From Peronospora farinosa (lineage: Eukaryota; Oomycota; Peronosporomycetes; Peronosporales; Peronosporaceae): 64,000 bases of DNA. The notes under the pieces are model-generated. The model had not been told where the DNA came from. It saw only the letters and a list, made by a program, of their open reading frames with translations, and did no database searches. The stretch spans positions 1-64,000 of the forward strand of contig CANTFK010000270.1 of the NCBI GenBank assembly GCA_947646735.1, written 5' to 3'. Shown here piece after piece: positions 47,933 through 58,884 of this stretch; within the stretch, counting starts at the first letter, position 1; the number at the start of each line of letters is the position of its first letter. The position numbers were made by a program, and so were the translations under genes.

Positions 47933-48999
47933 ATGGCTTACTCGACGCTCTTCGTACGCTTCGTACTGCTATATACAGCTCTGTGTAGTCTAGTGAACGC
48001 TCAGATGATCCCCAGACGCCCGCCTGGATTCACTCTGGGCAACGGTAGTGCTGACGCTGGTGTCCAACTTGAGTCCTACATCGATTTGGTAAGATACATG
48101 TACTCTATGTACGCACAGTACCCTTCACTTTTCTTACTTTGTATTAATTAAATTTTGTAACAGTTATGCCCGGACAGCAAGTCGGCGTACCCTGGATTAA
48201 AGAAGATAGTGCAGCATTATGAATCGGAGGAAGTGCGTGTTCGCTTCGTGCTGTTCCCATTGCCGTACCACCAACACGCCTTCGCTACTGCCGAAGCTTC
48301 TTACACCATCACCATAGCGTTGGGCGACAAAAGCTTTACCGATTGGCTCGAAGTGATGTATGCTAATCAGGATATGTAAGACTCCCCTTGATCAAGTGTG
48401 TCCAAATTTGTTGTGATAGCTATAGTGAAGCTGACATGTTGTATGAATTTGGTTGCAGTTTCTCGAACAAGGCATCAAAAGATTTGAGTCCCATTCAAGT
48501 GGCTGCCAAGCTCAAATCTTTGGCTCAGAAGACGTTTCCATCGTTGACTGACGCAGAGTGGGATTCACAAATGACGGGCTATGGGGGCACTGCCGCAGAT
48601 GTCTATAGTCGTGAATCATGGAAGTACACGTGCACTAGAAGCATGTCGGGCACACCAATGTACACGTTAAACGGTGTCCCATTCGATGCTGGTGCCGATT
48701 GGACTTTTGAGCAATGGCTTAAGGTTGTTGACCCACTCGTAAAGGCTAACAAGCCTACTTTGGATATGCAATCTAGGACCGAAGCGTGGAAGGATGTTCG
48801 CTTGAGCGGAGCTCCTCGTGTCCAGCCAGACCGAGATGTCATGCATCTCGTGCGTGCTGGGGAATGGGCTACTACTACCCAATTTTGTGAGGGTATAGCT
48901 GGTGGAGCGAGAGCGTGCGAGTATGTATCCGGTCGTGCCATGTGCTGCCATGCAAACGAAGCATGCATTCTTAGCGAAGGGTGTGTGCAACTGCAGTGA
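47933..48999 (+). CDS. Secreted DsbA-like thioredoxin-fold protein with Cys-rich tail
   Basis: Three exons are read (47933-48088, 48164-48375, 48459-48999), with introns of 75 and 83 bp (phases 0 and 2), giving 302 aa. Residues 1-23 form a signal peptide (hydrophobic FVLLYTALCSLVNA before Gln). The first strand YIDLLCPDSKSAYP places CPDS where DsbA-type proteins have CxxC, so only one active-site Cys is present. Later FPLPYHQHAF, an inserted helical part and GTPMYTLNGVPFD (the cis-Pro loop) complete a DsbA-like fold. The C-terminal 45 residues hold six Cys (FCEG, ACEY, MCCH, ACILS, GCVQ). Such proteins may act as isomerase or chaperone in the secretory path or outside the cell. A deleted inverted copy lies at 56569-56873. 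Confidence 0.7.
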
Positions 49000-49550
49000 T
49001 GCGACCAGCTGTAAACATTTGAGATAGCATGTTGCTGGAGGTTTATTTGTGTGGACGTATAAACACAAACTAACAGTGCTGGCTCAGATCTTGCCTTCTA
49101 TAGCTAACCAAAAGACGCTTTCACGTGTCGGTTGTCGTCAGCTCCATTTTAAAAGGCTAGATATAAACTGAACGGAAATGATGTTTGAGTAAATGCGTTT
49201 GCCGTAAGCTAAAAATGTTAGCTCGTACATTGCTGGCCTAATCTTTATGTAAAAGTTTTTTAAGCAGCATCATAGCCACAAATTGTTTCTTTGTCATGAG
49301 TGTGCAGCATGCAATTGCAGTATCCTCCCACGAGTCTCTACATACGCCATTCGCGATATTGATGTAAGAGAGCGTCTTACTGCTCTCTAAAGCAGATGTT
49401 TTAATGCTGAAAGCCATTATGCAATCAAAAATGTCAAATTTTATTATTTTAAGCTAATTAGTGCAACTCTCAATCGAGTTGCGTTGTTAACAAAATCGTT
49501 TTCACTAAATGTACTAACTGAGACTTTCGAAAAAGTCCCCGTGCAAGAAA
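49000..49550. other. Intergenic, 551 bp
   Basis: AT-rich unique sequence between two plus-strand genes. It should contain the 3' UTR of the thioredoxin-fold gene and the promoter of the TMEM135-like gene. No gene or repeat is seen. Confidence 0.5.
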
Positions 49551-50755
49551 ATGGATGTCATTAAGCACGCTGCTGTCGGCACCGTCATCGTAGGCGGTGG
49601 TCTAACCGCCGTGCAAGGTTTTATGGCTCGAAAATTGAGGCGTCCGAACTCTCTAGCGCTTTCCTTAGGAAGCTTCGTGGGTGTGTTCAGGTTATTGGAA
49701 GGGACGGGTCGTAAGCTTCCGACCCATACCGAACGGCGTTTCCCCAATGCACCTCAAGCAGCGGCAGTGGCCGCAGCGGTATCATCGCTTCTGCTAGAAG
49801 CTGATCGGAAAACTGTTTTGGTCTCGTACGCGGCTGTTGAGGCGGCGTTAATCCTCATAAAGGAGTTTACAATGCTTGCGGACATCAAGTACATTGGTAG
49901 GGGCGTGGTACTAAACCCCTGCTCATTTCTTATGAGTTTGAGCTAAAACACTAATAAGTTTGGGAGCGTGTTACTTAATTGGTAGATATTTCTTTGGGGG
50001 CATTGGCGGCGGGACCATTGATCGATTCATGGATCTATCAGAGCGATGCCTTTGCCAAGTCTCAACTGGCTGCACTCGACAGTTTTTGTCAATTGTCTTC
50101 GGATGTCTTACGTCGCATGCGAGACGAAATGCCGTCAAATAAGCTGGTCTCGCGCTGCGACGTTTTCCACCGTGGTCAGACCTGTACGCAGTTTCACAGC
50201 GACTACTTTGTTAAAGGCATGAAATTTGCGATTCGACTCTACGTGCCCATATACGCCGTGTCTGTGCTCGGACCCAAATACAAGCGCTGGATTTGGGGAC
50301 CGCGACCGGCACTCGCATCGCTAGTGGTGCGCTACCTACGCACCTGCTGCTGCCTTACCATGCTGTATCAAGTGCCACTGGGTGTTTCGTGTCTGTCTAG
50401 GAGCGATCGACATCGTTTAATCGTCAGGATGGCTGGTGCACTCACTACATTGGCCTTTCTCGCTGAGCATCACCACCGGCGTGGTAGCGTCATGAAGGCG
50501 GTGGGGGTGTACACAACGGGCACTGTGGCCGCTCGGATGGTGACAGCGATCGGGTTGCCGGATAAAATTGTAAAGTGGGGCCAGCTTGTGTTGCTGTCTG
50601 CCGCTATTGCTGTGATCTTCCAGCACACGACGCCGGACTCGTCTCGGATGGTCCGCATGCTTTACGGACACAATGACAAGCTTGCTTTAACACCACAACA
50701 ACGGGTGACGACAAGCCACGAAGCGGCGAGCAAGAGTACCAAAAGAGCATCGTGA
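49551..50755 (+). CDS. TMEM135-like multi-pass membrane protein
   Basis: Two exons (49551-49896 and 49986-50755) join across an 89-bp GT-AG intron in phase 1. The intron has CACTAATAAG as a likely branch site. The protein is 371 aa. The segment LALSLGSFVGVFRLLEGTGR resembles the LGAFLGSFVSIYKG stretch of animal TMEM135. A later CDVFHRGQTC...FVKGMKFAIRLYVPIYAV segment resembles its Cys-containing repeat start. Several hydrophobic helices follow to about residue 345 and the basic C terminus is probably cytosolic. TMEM135 acts at mitochondria and peroxisomes in organelle dynamics and lipid balance in animals. The same role here is inference. The similarity is from memory of the animal sequence, not an alignment run. 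Confidence 0.6.
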
Positions 50756-51676
50756 GCTAGTGAACTCGACTACTTTTTTGATGGAGCGTTAGAGGGGCGG
50801 ACCGAGCTAACGCCACTTGGCTCTTATCAAGCGAGAGCTTACAAGCTCTAAGCATCTATTTTTCTGCGAACCTTTCCACGCACATCGCACAAATTCGCGT
50901 TGCTCTCCTTCACTTGACAGTCTGTAATCGAGACAGAGGGTGATCATAGCAGACCACGCGTGAGCTAAGCATTTCCGATCGTTTAAAGGTAGCCTCACTG
51001 GTGAAGCAAAACACATGTCCTATCAAGTCTAAAAGGCAGCTGTTAAGCTGATTTGCGGATTGCACCGAGGCGCGTTGCCTATTGCCACGATACACAGGGA
51101 AGAGATCTACTGCATAAAGTGCAGCGTCGATAGCAAACTCATCGTGCATCCTTAGGCAAGTTGCCTGCGAAAAAGCTTGCAAAGCTGATGCGCATTCACA
51201 AAATGCCTGATATGAAGAACGACAGAGTATAGATAACAGACTACGTCTACAATAAACAACCAAGACGGGGTAGCAACAATAGCAAGTTGTAGCGTAGTCA
51301 CCCAAACATGTGTTAGAGCTAGCAAGAATAGAGAAGCACATGCCAATGGGTAAATAAGATCCATCACGCAAGGATACCCTCTCTGACATTACTTCACTCC
51401 CTCCGACAAATTTCGAATAATGCTTGCATACAAAACGAGGTTGGAATCACCTTTCTTCTCTCATCATCGTGAGGCATTAACTGACGTTATAACATGTAAA
51501 TTCAATACGGCTGAACCACGCTATTAACAAATACTGACGCGACGACATGCTAATATACGCGTTGCTTTCATATTCACCTAGTCTCATTATGCATTGCAGA
51601 CGGGACAGCAATGTTACATAACAAGGACAGTAGTCATGACGTAGTCGGGGCGTCGTCTCGTTGCAATTCCTCGTGA
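50756..51676. other. Intergenic, 921 bp, with an unplaced hydrophobic minus-strand ORF
   Basis: No gene is firmly supported. On the minus strand, 51367-51152 encodes a 71-codon strongly hydrophobic ORF (WLFIVDVVCYLYSVVLHI), and an overlapping frame at 51389-50910 runs 159 codons. Neither has a recognisable family and no splice joins them convincingly. They may be a gene remnant. Near the right end GTCTCATTATGCATTGC (51581-51597) is an initiator-like motif for the next gene. Confidence 0.4.
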
Positions 51677-53797
51677 ATGAGTGCCTGCCTCCTCGGCCAT
51701 TCTTGGGCTGGTGCGATGATGCTCAGTGTCGATAAGCACGTACATAGCAGCTCCTCGACCGCGACCAGCAGCAGTGTTACAAGCCCCGCCATGAGCTCCT
51801 CCGACTCTGCGCTTTGGGAGAAAGAGGGCGCCCTCAATTCCATCATGTTCCCATACGTGCGCGACCACGCAAATACAATGATAGCCCGAATTCGACACGA
51901 AGACCCACTCGTTCACTACGTGGCACTTCAGCAGACGCAAGATGTGTGTCTGTACAAACGTAATACACAGAACCAAGAGATGATGGCGTCCACCACCGTG
52001 TCTCCAATGGGAACGTCGTTATCGTCGTCTTCTCGGCGCGATTTCAGTATCAGGCGCGACTTAACCGAGAGCACGCGCTTTCCCGGTGACTTTGAGTTCC
52101 GAGGCGTCACGCGCGTCCCTGGTACCGTTGACACGGTGTTGGACTTTTTTGCCAGTGAATCGGCACGTGAGAACTACTGGGTGGCACTTAACACGCTCCG
52201 AGACGTTAAGGCCGCGGCCTTGCTGTCCGGTGCACGACTGCAGTCACAGTCCCTCTCGTCGTTGTCTGTCACATCGGAGACGGACGCAGACGACGCAGCA
52301 TTTCCGCGCTGGAGTCGTAAGTACATGGCCACTAAATTCTCTAAACACAATGCACAGGTGCTGGACTGCTGCTACGCGGAATACGCCACTCGCTGCACCG
52401 AGATTAACAACAAAGGCCACTCACATCTCCGTGGATTCGTCTACCGCCGCTCCGTGTCGGAACGTGCACTGAGCAGCACGTCCAGTGTGTCGTCTCAGCC
52501 ACTGGCCAAAGCTTACGTGCAAGGAGCTGCGAGGTTCTACATCCGTGATTGGCTGTTTGACGTCACGGAGACTCACGACCCCCTGGTTTGCAAGCTGGTC
52601 TTAACCTGTACAGTGTTCGTCCCACAGACGTTTGGTCAAATTGCTTTTGTAACTAGGTCGGATTTTCGTGAGTTCTGCACTGAGTTGATGGTCGGTGCTC
52701 GTCGAGCACTGACCAATCGATGGAAGGACCATGCCGCTCATGCTGGCGTGCGTTCGTCTTCGGCATGGCGACCGGAGACGCGATGCTGCTCAGTATGCTC
52801 GGCTCAGTTCTCGCTGTTGCGCAAGTGCTACATTTGTCGCTCGTGTGAGTCTGGTACATGCTCAAAATGCTGCCTCAAGACTTCTCCCGACTTCCCGCGT
52901 GGCAGTGTAATGGAATCGGGGGCTAAAACGCAGCAGTATGGAAGCTACAAGCGTGAGTGTTTGTTGTGTGCAAAGTTTGGCCCAGACGTCGATCTCAATA
53001 CGGACCGCGTCGAGCAAACAAGATTAAGAGGCCGCCACTTCTCAAACTCCATGGCTTCCATGTCCGCGTCGATTTCTCGTAGCTTTGCAGCTTCACGAGG
53101 GGCAATATTTGACTTGGAGCAGGAAGAAATCGACCGAGTGCATCCCGATCTAGAGCTGTGCTCGACCACATCTATCTCAAGCTCAAGAGGCCAACGCAGT
53201 CAACACAGTCAACACAGTCAACGCAGTCAACGCAGTCAACACAGTCAACGCAGTCAACGTAGTCAACGTAGTCAACGAAGTGTGGGAAGTATCAGCAGCC
53301 AGCACAGCATCTGTGGGCTGGATGACGATGATGAAGATGACGAGTCGGACAAAGACATACACGAGTACAATCCACGGCTTGACCTGCGAGCTACAACTTC
53401 CAAACTGCGGCTCGGGTCCGCAGAGTCGAATTACAGCTCGCGTAATGCCCCAGGTATCGTCCTCTTGTCGGATCTGGAGACGCTCACGCTTTCAGGTAGT
53501 TTTCACCGCACAGCTAGCGTATCTGCACGATCATCCGCTAGTTCGTCTGCACGGTCCCCAGTCAATGCAAGGACGCCTGCCAAGTCAGCGGCACCTACTC
53601 CTACTGCTTTGCATGCACAGCAGCTGCAGCAACGCCAGGAACGCGCAGTCTCTGCAGATTATTTTCTTTTGACAGCCACTAAGCCTCGTATCAGCAAGAG
53701 AGAAGGACCTCAAGAAAGTAGCGCTAGTACTGAAGAAGACGAAGACGTGTACTCGGAAGACGATCTGGCCAACTTTACCCTCAAGCTGCTACAGTGA
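51677..53797 (+). CDS. START-like / FYVE-like zinc finger protein, 706 aa
   Basis: Single exon. Oomycetes have a large family of proteins with a START-like lipid-binding region followed by a FYVE-type zinc finger, and this one fits. A Ser-rich N terminus (1-50) leads into a START-like region (about 135-360, FEFRGVTRVPGTVDTVLDFF early, and WLFDVTETHDPLVCKLVLTC). The finger lies at 371-435 with paired Cys (CSVC, CYICRSC, CSKCC, CLLC), but lacks the usual R(R/K)HHCR core, having RKCYICRSC. Loss of the basic His pair would weaken phosphatidylinositol-3-phosphate binding. A Gln-x-Ser repeat (506-535) and an acidic DDDDEDDESDKD stretch follow, and the C terminus is Ser-rich and acidic. The start could be Met14/Met15. 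The same kind of gene lies at 58885-61878. Confidence 0.65.
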   Translation: MSACLLGHSWAGAMMLSVDKHVHSSSSTATSSSVTSPAMSSSDSALWEKEGALNSIMFPYVRDHANTMIARIRHEDPLVHYVALQQTQDVCLYKRNTQNQEMMASTTVSPMGTSLSSSSRRDFSIRRDLTESTRFPGDFEFRGVTRVPGTVDTVLDFFASESARENYWVALNTLRDVKAAALLSGARLQSQSLSSLSVTSETDADDAAFPRWSRKYMATKFSKHNAQVLDCCYAEYATRCTEINNKGHSHLRGFVYRRSVSERALSSTSSVSSQPLAKAYVQGAARFYIRDWLFDVTETHDPLVCKLVLTCTVFVPQTFGQIAFVTRSDFREFCTELMVGARRALTNRWKDHAAHAGVRSSSAWRPETRCCSVCSAQFSLLRKCYICRSCESGTCSKCCLKTSPDFPRGSVMESGAKTQQYGSYKRECLLCAKFGPDVDLNTDRVEQTRLRGRHFSNSMASMSASISRSFAASRGAIFDLEQEEIDRVHPDLELCSTTSISSSRGQRSQHSQHSQRSQRSQHSQRSQRSQRSQRSVGSISSQHSICGLDDDDEDDESDKDIHEYNPRLDLRATTSKLRLGSAESNYSSRNAPGIVLLSDLETLTLSGSFHRTASVSARSSASSSARSPVNARTPAKSAAPTPTALHAQQLQQRQERAVSADYFLLTATKPRISKREGPQESSASTEEDEDVYSEDDLANFTLKLLQ
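53192..53281 (+). repeat. In-frame 9-bp minisatellite, ten copies (Gln-x-Ser)
   Basis: Ten copies of CAACRYAGT (mostly CAACGCAGT, CAACACAGT) are in frame and encode Gln-Arg-Ser or Gln-His-Ser units. Copy number is likely to vary between strains. Confidence 0.9.
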
Positions 53798-54729
53798 GAC
53801 GGGTCTTTACGTCGTCGCCAATTCTTTATTTAGTACAAAGCTATACCGGGCAAGTCCGTAGAGAACAGCAGCAAGCAACAAACAGGAGCTTGTGAGTCGT
53901 CTAATTAATTGCACTTGCCAGGATCGTCTATTCCATTGGCACTTGGGAATGAAGCTGGTGTGTTGACTCAACCCGCGACTGTGTAAGCTTGAAAAGCTGA
54001 CCCGAAACGCTTCATGTGATGCCGCCACGCGCCTCAATTAGGGTCACTATTTCGTACGGAACTTAGACAAAGAAAAAACTCGAGCTTCCAGACACTGATC
54101 CCAGCCATGTTTTAGATATATGACGGAGAAGTCTAATGCAAAGGGGTACGTCAAAGTCAGCTATACTTCAGCTGTTGTCTTTAATAAAAGGTTTGCTTTC
54201 AATCTACATAAGAGGACATTGCAGGTGTTTCTCAACGTTGCTATTGCTCGATTGCTTTTTATTCTCTGGGAACACGTCGTGCCATACACTTTTCAGTTTA
54301 TGCTATTGCGCTAAGATTTTGAGTACGTTATTGCTTATTCTTTGCTCTTGGGCTCCCGTTACAAACAAGAAAAACGTCGACAAAACTGATGAGAAAATTG
54401 ATGAACGGACCTATATGAAGGTCGTATATTCGATTCACGTAGTTGTACGTTTGTCGACATATTTGTTGCTGGGTGTTTTTGAGTTTGTAGAAGAAAGTTC
54501 AGTGCACCGATTGTTTACTCGTCACCATCAAGCGATAAACAAGACGACGGAGCATGTATCTCATCCAACTTTATTGCCGGTATCTCCGGTGTATTCGAAA
54601 CAGTTCGTTAATCGTTTCTGTTCAATCGTTGAGCATAATCTCTTCCTTGATCCGCCGTGTACCACACTCAAGTAATCAGAAAGCTGGCTATCACTCTTGG
54701 AAAAAACCACAATTGACGACAACGGACTG
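53798..54729. other. Intergenic, 0.93 kb
   Basis: AT-rich. It includes a 179-codon open frame (54136-54675) and an overlapping 64-codon frame (54120-54314). The 179-codon frame is hydrophobic then basic, but matches no family I know and has no clear initiator or splice sites. It may be a degraded gene or chance. No repeat is seen. Confidence 0.4.
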
Positions 54730-55240
54730 ATGGCCACTCCCATGGCGCTTCAGCGAAGTCGCTCTGTCGAGGCTCTCACTGAGCGTTCTCATACTTTTCA
54801 CCAAACAACCTTTTTCTCTTTTCGCCACGCTCTACGTGACCGGCCGGTATCTGAGAACTTGGTTCGACGTCGACCCTTTGTAACACCGGCTTGTCCTATG
54901 AGCTCGACTTCTTCAAAGTTGGCTTTTGGCTTACATTTAGAACAAAAACAGCGATTGAAGCAGTAGTACGCAGCAAAGATGCACAGCATGCATCTTACAC
55001 TGAACGAGCCTTTGCGAGACGCTGTGCGGTATCATGGCACCTTCCTTGCCGAATGACGTGGAGATGCCGTATGCTGTCGACCGCACTCTTCTTTAGAGAG
55101 ATTTTACTAGGAATGATGAAATGTCGTGGCGTTATGCTGAAGTTGGAGAAGAACAGCGCGAACGAGTACAACAACGACCATGGCGGTGCTATTGGTCTGT
55201 GTTAGCTGAAGCAAATAGCAATGACAAGAAATAGCAGAGC
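54730..55240 (+). pseudogene. Probable decayed gene, unrecognised family
   Basis: From ATG 54730, 78 codons with coding-like composition (MATPMALQRSRSVEAL, later LHLEQKQRLKQ) end at TAG 54964. The same frame then stays open to TGA 55054 (LTLNEPLRDAVRYHGTFLAE). A one-base frame change there continues NDVEMPYAVDRTLL, a TAG, then SWRYAEVGEEQRERVQQRPW and a further stop near 55230. Stretches of protein-like sequence interrupted by three stops and at least one shift suggest a broken gene. No family is recognised. It lies between two START/FYVE-type genes, so a third member is possible but not shown. Confidence 0.35.
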
Positions 55241-56019
55241 CATCGCCGAAAATACTGGTATTGTATGGCCTTGCGACCTCAGAACGTGACAAAGTTGCAC
55301 GCGCAGCAGTAGCTGTACGACGACGTGTGGTTCATAAGGATGCTGTCCTTGGCGTGCGGGCGGCTACACGACAATGGCCATGATGGCACCCGCGATGATA
55401 TCGAGCTTTGCATGCGCGAACACGGTGGCAAGCATCGTCCCGAGGCGCCTTTAAGATCGACTGTGACGACGGCCATTGTCAATGGGACGAGCCGGTCTTA
55501 TCCTAGTGACCAATTTGCTTGAAGACAGCGACGAGATGGCCGACGCACACCATTTTCCGCTAATTAGTGCTCGGACGCGCTCAGCGCGCTCGACACGCAC
55601 ATATATCTCAATAAAAACGCAAGGCTTTCCACATGTCCAGCTCGGGTTTCTTCGTTAATTATATCGCTTACAAGTACTTTGACATTTCTAGCCTTACACA
55701 CTACCAACGATAAGAAAACATGCACCAGCAAATTCATCGATCCCCGATACCACTTCGCTTCGTCACACTAAGTGGGGCGCCCTGCTGAGGTGGGGTTGGC
55801 AGACGCATACGTCTGGCAAAGTTGGGCTGAGGTCATCGCCTTACGTGGTGTATTTCGCGGTCGCGCGTGATGCGGTCGCATACGGGTTCTTTTTTTGCGC
55901 CGTTCTGGGGCCATAGGATGGGCGTGCTCACCGCTTCAATGGCCGTCCTGGTGTTGCAGCGAGATTTGCTCGATTGAAGTGATAGCAAATACCTTTAAAA
56001 TTGACTAATGTGATGTCAG
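55241..56019. other. Intergenic, 0.78 kb, possibly more gene remnant
   Basis: Short frames near 55325-55522 and 55476-55658 look partly coding (GTRDDIELCMREHGG) and may continue the decayed gene at 54730. From about 55760 the sequence becomes GC-rich with nothing recognisable. Confidence 0.3.
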
Positions 56020-56118
56020 AGAGAAATACGTTCTGCCATTGATATGCATCTTGTTGCAGAGTGAACTCTGAGCTCACTCTGCAACAAGATGCATATCACT
56101 GGCAGGACGTATGTCTCT
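56020..56118. repeat. Long near-perfect hairpin, 45-nt arms, 9-nt loop
   Basis: Arms 56020-56064 and 56074-56118 pair with three non-Watson-Crick positions (one is G-T). The inner 24 bp (GATATGCATCTTGTTGCAGA...) are perfect. It could be a small MITE, an inverted duplication scar, or a source of hairpin RNA. Confidence 0.9.
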
Positions 56119-56568
56119 AGAGTTCACTCTATCGGGTATCATAAGTATCGCATTCAAGTGCTGGCTAGCGCTTGTTTTTGTGTGCATATCGTGCGTTCGC
56201 ATAGTCAGCGATATTATTATATTTTGTCTCAAATTTCATTCCAGGAAGTAAAGGAAGTACGAAAACTTGCGACAATATTAGCTTAGACAGACTTATTGTG
56301 TGCTCACATAATTCTTTGGATGCCAAAGTACTTTAATACTAAACGTGTGTCTTTACGAGACAACCGTTATCTGAAAAGTATCCAATAAGTATCCATTGAT
56401 GTAGCAAAAAATCTTGATCAATTTTGTAACATCCATACAAACGTCAACAAGACACAACGCTTCTACCCGATTTTCAACATAACCTTTAGGCTGTCAATTG
56501 TATTTTACAATCCACTACTTACGATGCACATACTAACAGGATCCTAGTAAGAAGCGATGTCTTTCTTC
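56119..56568. other. Intergenic, 450 bp
   Basis: AT-rich unique sequence between the hairpin and the inverted pseudogene. GAGTTCACTCT at 56120-56130 echoes the hairpin's central GAGTGAACTC. No gene is seen. Confidence 0.5.
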
Positions 56569-56873
56569 ACATTTGTGATCCCATAGAAACGTCTTCTGAG
56601 CCAGAGATTTGAGCTTTGCAGCCACTTGAATATGGCTCAAATTGATTGATGCCTTGTTCGAGAAACTGCAACCAAATCCATACAACATGTCAGCTTCACG
56701 GCGTACTAGATTACATGTACTCTACCAAATGGACTCGAGTTGGACACCAGCGTCACACTGCCGTTGCCCAGAGTGACTCCAGGCGGGCGTCTGGGGATCA
56801 GCTGAGCATCCACCAGACTACACAGAGCTGTATATAGCAGTACGAAGCGTACTAAGAGCGTCGAGTATGCCAT
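56569..56873 (-). pseudogene. Inverted, internally deleted copy of the thioredoxin-fold gene
   Basis: Read on the minus strand from ATG 56873, the sequence matches the gene at 47933 through its signal peptide (MAYSTLLVRF, TALCSLVDAQ) and IPRRPPG. A one-base loss in GGCAGTGTGACG then shifts the frame, and a 7-base loss follows near ATTTGGT. The match then jumps from the start of intron 1 to the end of intron 2 (GAAGCTGACATGTTGTATG), so exon 2 is missing. It continues in exon 3 (TTTCTCGAACAAGGCATCAA) and fades at about 56569. Upstream homology includes the TTTTATTCCAGATCT element at about 56893-56908. It retains intron sequence, so it arose by DNA duplication, not retroposition. Confidence 0.9.
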
Positions 56874-58884
56874 CATCTCGTCACCATTTAGAGATCTGGA
56901 ATAAAAGCTGAATTACTTCAAGCTGCAGCATTTCCAGCAAAAAATGTCAATTTGACTCCTACTCAACCTATAACAATGATACGTTGAAGCCGCACTCGGG
57001 CATCAAAGCTGAATTCACGCTAGATCAGTGTTAAAGTACTCGCTAAGCATCCTCGGCGGGGCTGACGCAGTTGTTGAGCTAGAGTTTTACTATATACAAT
57101 TGCCTTTCTACTGATGAAAAGAAGGAGGTATCGATTCCGTTATTCTTAACTTTGTATATCTGGCAACGTGAAGGCGCATCGCTAGAAGCGTGGAAAGCCT
57201 AAACGCAAGGACGGAAACTGCCAAAATCCAACAGTTTTGCCAGATTTCGCTGTGCTTTATCAAGAACAGTTATTGTGTTCTTAGCCGGTGTCGGTGACAC
57301 CTTGCCATGTTCGAACATATCATATTACTGCCACCATTACAACGCTAAAAGACAGGTCTACCAGCTATAAGTTTGATATAAAGTAGGTCACAAGTACTAA
57401 GATTCAAAACACGTAGACTTCGAAATGGTAATGGTGCAAACCGCGAATGTCAGAGAATATAATTTCCGTACTAAACACGTGGGGCGTGTTTGATTCGATA
57501 GACAAGTGGGGAATGTAGGTCTTTCGATTAAGTCTTATAGACAATGCGAGTAGGAGGGGTACAAGCTGCTTTCGTCTGCTACATGCGCTTCCCTGTCATC
57601 CCCTACCTTACAATCAAGAGTTAATTACGATAAGGCACAAGTTTTTCAGAAGTGATGAAGGTCATCACTCTTGTACATTGTTAAACTCAAATTTTAATAA
57701 GAGGATGTTGGTGCATGAAGTTAAGCTTAGGTCCTTGTGGTCATGATCGCTTCTCGTCCAACATGAACTGTTCTAATACAATATCGATTTATATTGTGGC
57801 CGGGCTCTCACCTACTAATTGATGACATCGGCAAATATACAATCAGTACTATAAACCTACTTTGAATACCAAAATATTCAGCCTTTAGGGATAACTCCTT
57901 ACAGGGAGGGAGTTCCAGTAATAAGCAAACAAAGTGTCCCTGACCTCCACCGGATGAAACGACAAGCATTTTTAATCCACCTGCCATTTATGCTGCTTCT
58001 TCGGCCACTGAAACGAGTGCTGACTACTTTACCGTATTGTTGGACAACTTGCCATTCCGGAACTTGACTTGCATGCGTCCAAGTACCACCCCTCTGCTAC
58101 TTTCTACCAGCCAATGTTTAGACCCGCCCACGTGCGTAGAACGACCAAGTTCGACTAGCCATAAGCTTTACCGGCCGGTTGAACGGCAGTTTTCGGTGGC
58201 AATATTCAAGTAATGCAATAAAAATGCCACCCGTCAGACAAAACAAACAGTCTTTGTCTCACGCGAGCGAAATCCATCTGGTCAACACGTGCGATCTTGC
58301 ATTATTGCAGCCATACAAGTTGTTCGATCGACGTGACGATGGTCGATCGTCGAAAAGGCCGGATTTTTTCTTTCGTAGTACGATCGACACGTCGCTAGTC
58401 ATCACAAGCCGTAGAAATCGTTGACTCAGATACAACGTATCGACTTCATTACATGTTGCACTAAAAGCAAGTGGCTCGCGTCGCAGCTGAAAGACAGAGG
58501 ACGCAGCAACTTTATGGTCCACTGCATTCTAAACGACGCAGCCTTTGGTCCAGATAGCAAAAAAACAGCATCACAACAAGAACTGTCTAGAAACGACCAC
58601 GTGCGGTCTTACGATTCGTACGTAATACGAGGGCGTCTTGAGGTCCCGTGAAATATCGATCGTGCCACGCTGCAACGTAAAATGGGCAGCGATCGGACGA
58701 CAATTTGCTAAGGGTCGGAACGTGATGTGCACAGAATACTTTGATCAAGTAAACGTTTTGCACCGACGATTCACACTGACTTCACTTTCCATTTTCACTT
58801 TATTTGGCCGAAAGAAACCGGTACATTATCTTATCTCACGCACCTTACACGGAACCTCTCCGACACTTTTCAACTGTCTGTAAC
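56874..58884. other. Intergenic, 2 kb
   Basis: The first 40 bp are the conserved promoter of the pseudogene copy. The remaining sequence is AT-rich and unique, with only short chance ORFs (longest 58179-58424 and 58259-58522 on opposite strands). No transposon ends or RNA genes were found. Confidence 0.5.
58781..58796 (+). promoter_or_regulatory. Initiator-like element of the START-FYVE-FIST gene
   Basis: TTCACTTTCCATTTTC fits the oomycete initiator and flanking region pattern, 89 bp before the ATG at 58885. Confidence 0.45.

Noticed and set aside
54136..54675. 179-codon ORF as a gene
   Set aside because: No recognisable domain, no start context or splice support, AT-rich composition. Kept only as a note in the intergenic entry.
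58179..58522. ORFs of 81 and 87 codons on opposite strands
   Set aside because: They overlap each other in antisense, show no family and lie in AT-rich intergenic DNA.
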